This document shows positions 15,247 through 15,286 of a DNA stretch of 15,286 bases, piece after piece. The translations under genes and the position numbers were made by a program. Below the pieces are notes generated by a model, which saw only the letters and a program-made list of their open reading frames with translations, had not been told where the DNA came from and did not search any database. Source of the stretch: CAZSGN01 sp964606415 (lineage in GTDB: Bacteria; Bacteroidota; Bacteroidia; Bacteroidales; JBBRXJ01); the NCBI GenBank assembly GCA_964606415.1, contig CAZSGN010000039.1, positions 1 through 15,286 on the forward strand, in the 5' to 3' direction. Position 1 is the first letter of the stretch, and each line of letters begins with the position of its first letter.

Positions 15247-15286
15247 TTAACATTCTTGCCAATTAATGTCTTCCAATTCTCCATCT
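15247..15286 (-). pseudogene. Upstream fragment of the same T9SS cargo gene, ended by an in-frame TAA
   Basis: In the same minus-strand frame the bases up to the window edge translate as DGELEDINWQEC and then TAA, directly before EGSIHLSL. Cys followed within a few residues by GSI is the normal start of a SprB-type repeat, so the coding sense continues across the stop. One base change (for example to CAA, AAA or GAA) would restore one long frame. The 5' part lies outside the window. Confidence 0.5.

Noticed and set aside
15247..15249. Stop-codon reassignment (TAA read as sense)
   Set aside because: TAA ends uspA, ileS, the DksA-like gene and others here at the expected family lengths.

Overview
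The window reads as a low-GC chromosomal segment of a Bacteroidota bacterium, probably a gliding or environmental member of the Marinilabiliales/Cytophagales/Flavobacteriia type. The reasons are a GldA-type ABC ATPase, a C-terminal type IX secretion (T9SS) sorting domain behind SprB-like repeats, the gene order ileS - zinc-less DksA/TraR-like gene - lspA, several TAnnTTTG -7 boxes upstream of genes, and few visible Shine-Dalgarno sequences. The exact genus cannot be read from the sequence.

Layout. (1) 1-1011: a tandem two-domain universal stress protein behind a recognisable Bacteroidota promoter. (2) 1088-2068, minus strand: an exported TPR protein. (3) 2069-2389: an AT-rich divergent intergenic region. 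(4) 2390-3298: a GldA-like ABC ATPase without a permease beside it. (5) 3446-8042: ileS, the DksA/TraR-like gene and lspA in one direction, then rpsT (8136-8393) with its own promoter and a strong bidirectional terminator. (6) 8551-14328, all minus strand: in transcription order a TPR/transmembrane/SpoIIE-type PP2C phosphatase, a SiaC-family (DUF1987) phosphoprotein, a secreted Ig-like/OmpL47-type repeat protein and an exported S41 C-terminal processing protease. The last three are spaced by only 18-19 bases. (7) 14527 to the right edge, minus strand: the 3' part of a T9SS cargo gene with an in-frame stop in its SprB-like repeat region.

How the genes fit together. Region 5 is housekeeping: isoleucine charging, probable transcription modulation, lipoprotein signal peptide cleavage and a small-subunit ribosomal protein. 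Region 6 is the most interesting. It has two of the three core parts of a SiaABC-like partner switch: the phosphatase, and the phosphoprotein with its phospho-threonine exactly at residue 68. These are joined to two envelope proteins, and no SiaB kinase or SiaD cyclase is in the window. I infer a cassette linking envelope state to cytoplasmic phospho-signalling.

Other points of note: the IleS has its class I signature in the swapped GxHH form (GIHH), known to be linked to very high mupirocin resistance in type 2 IleS; the DksA-like protein retains one of the four zinc cysteines; and an identical 17-base sequence lies upstream of both the stress-protein gene and the phosphatase gene.
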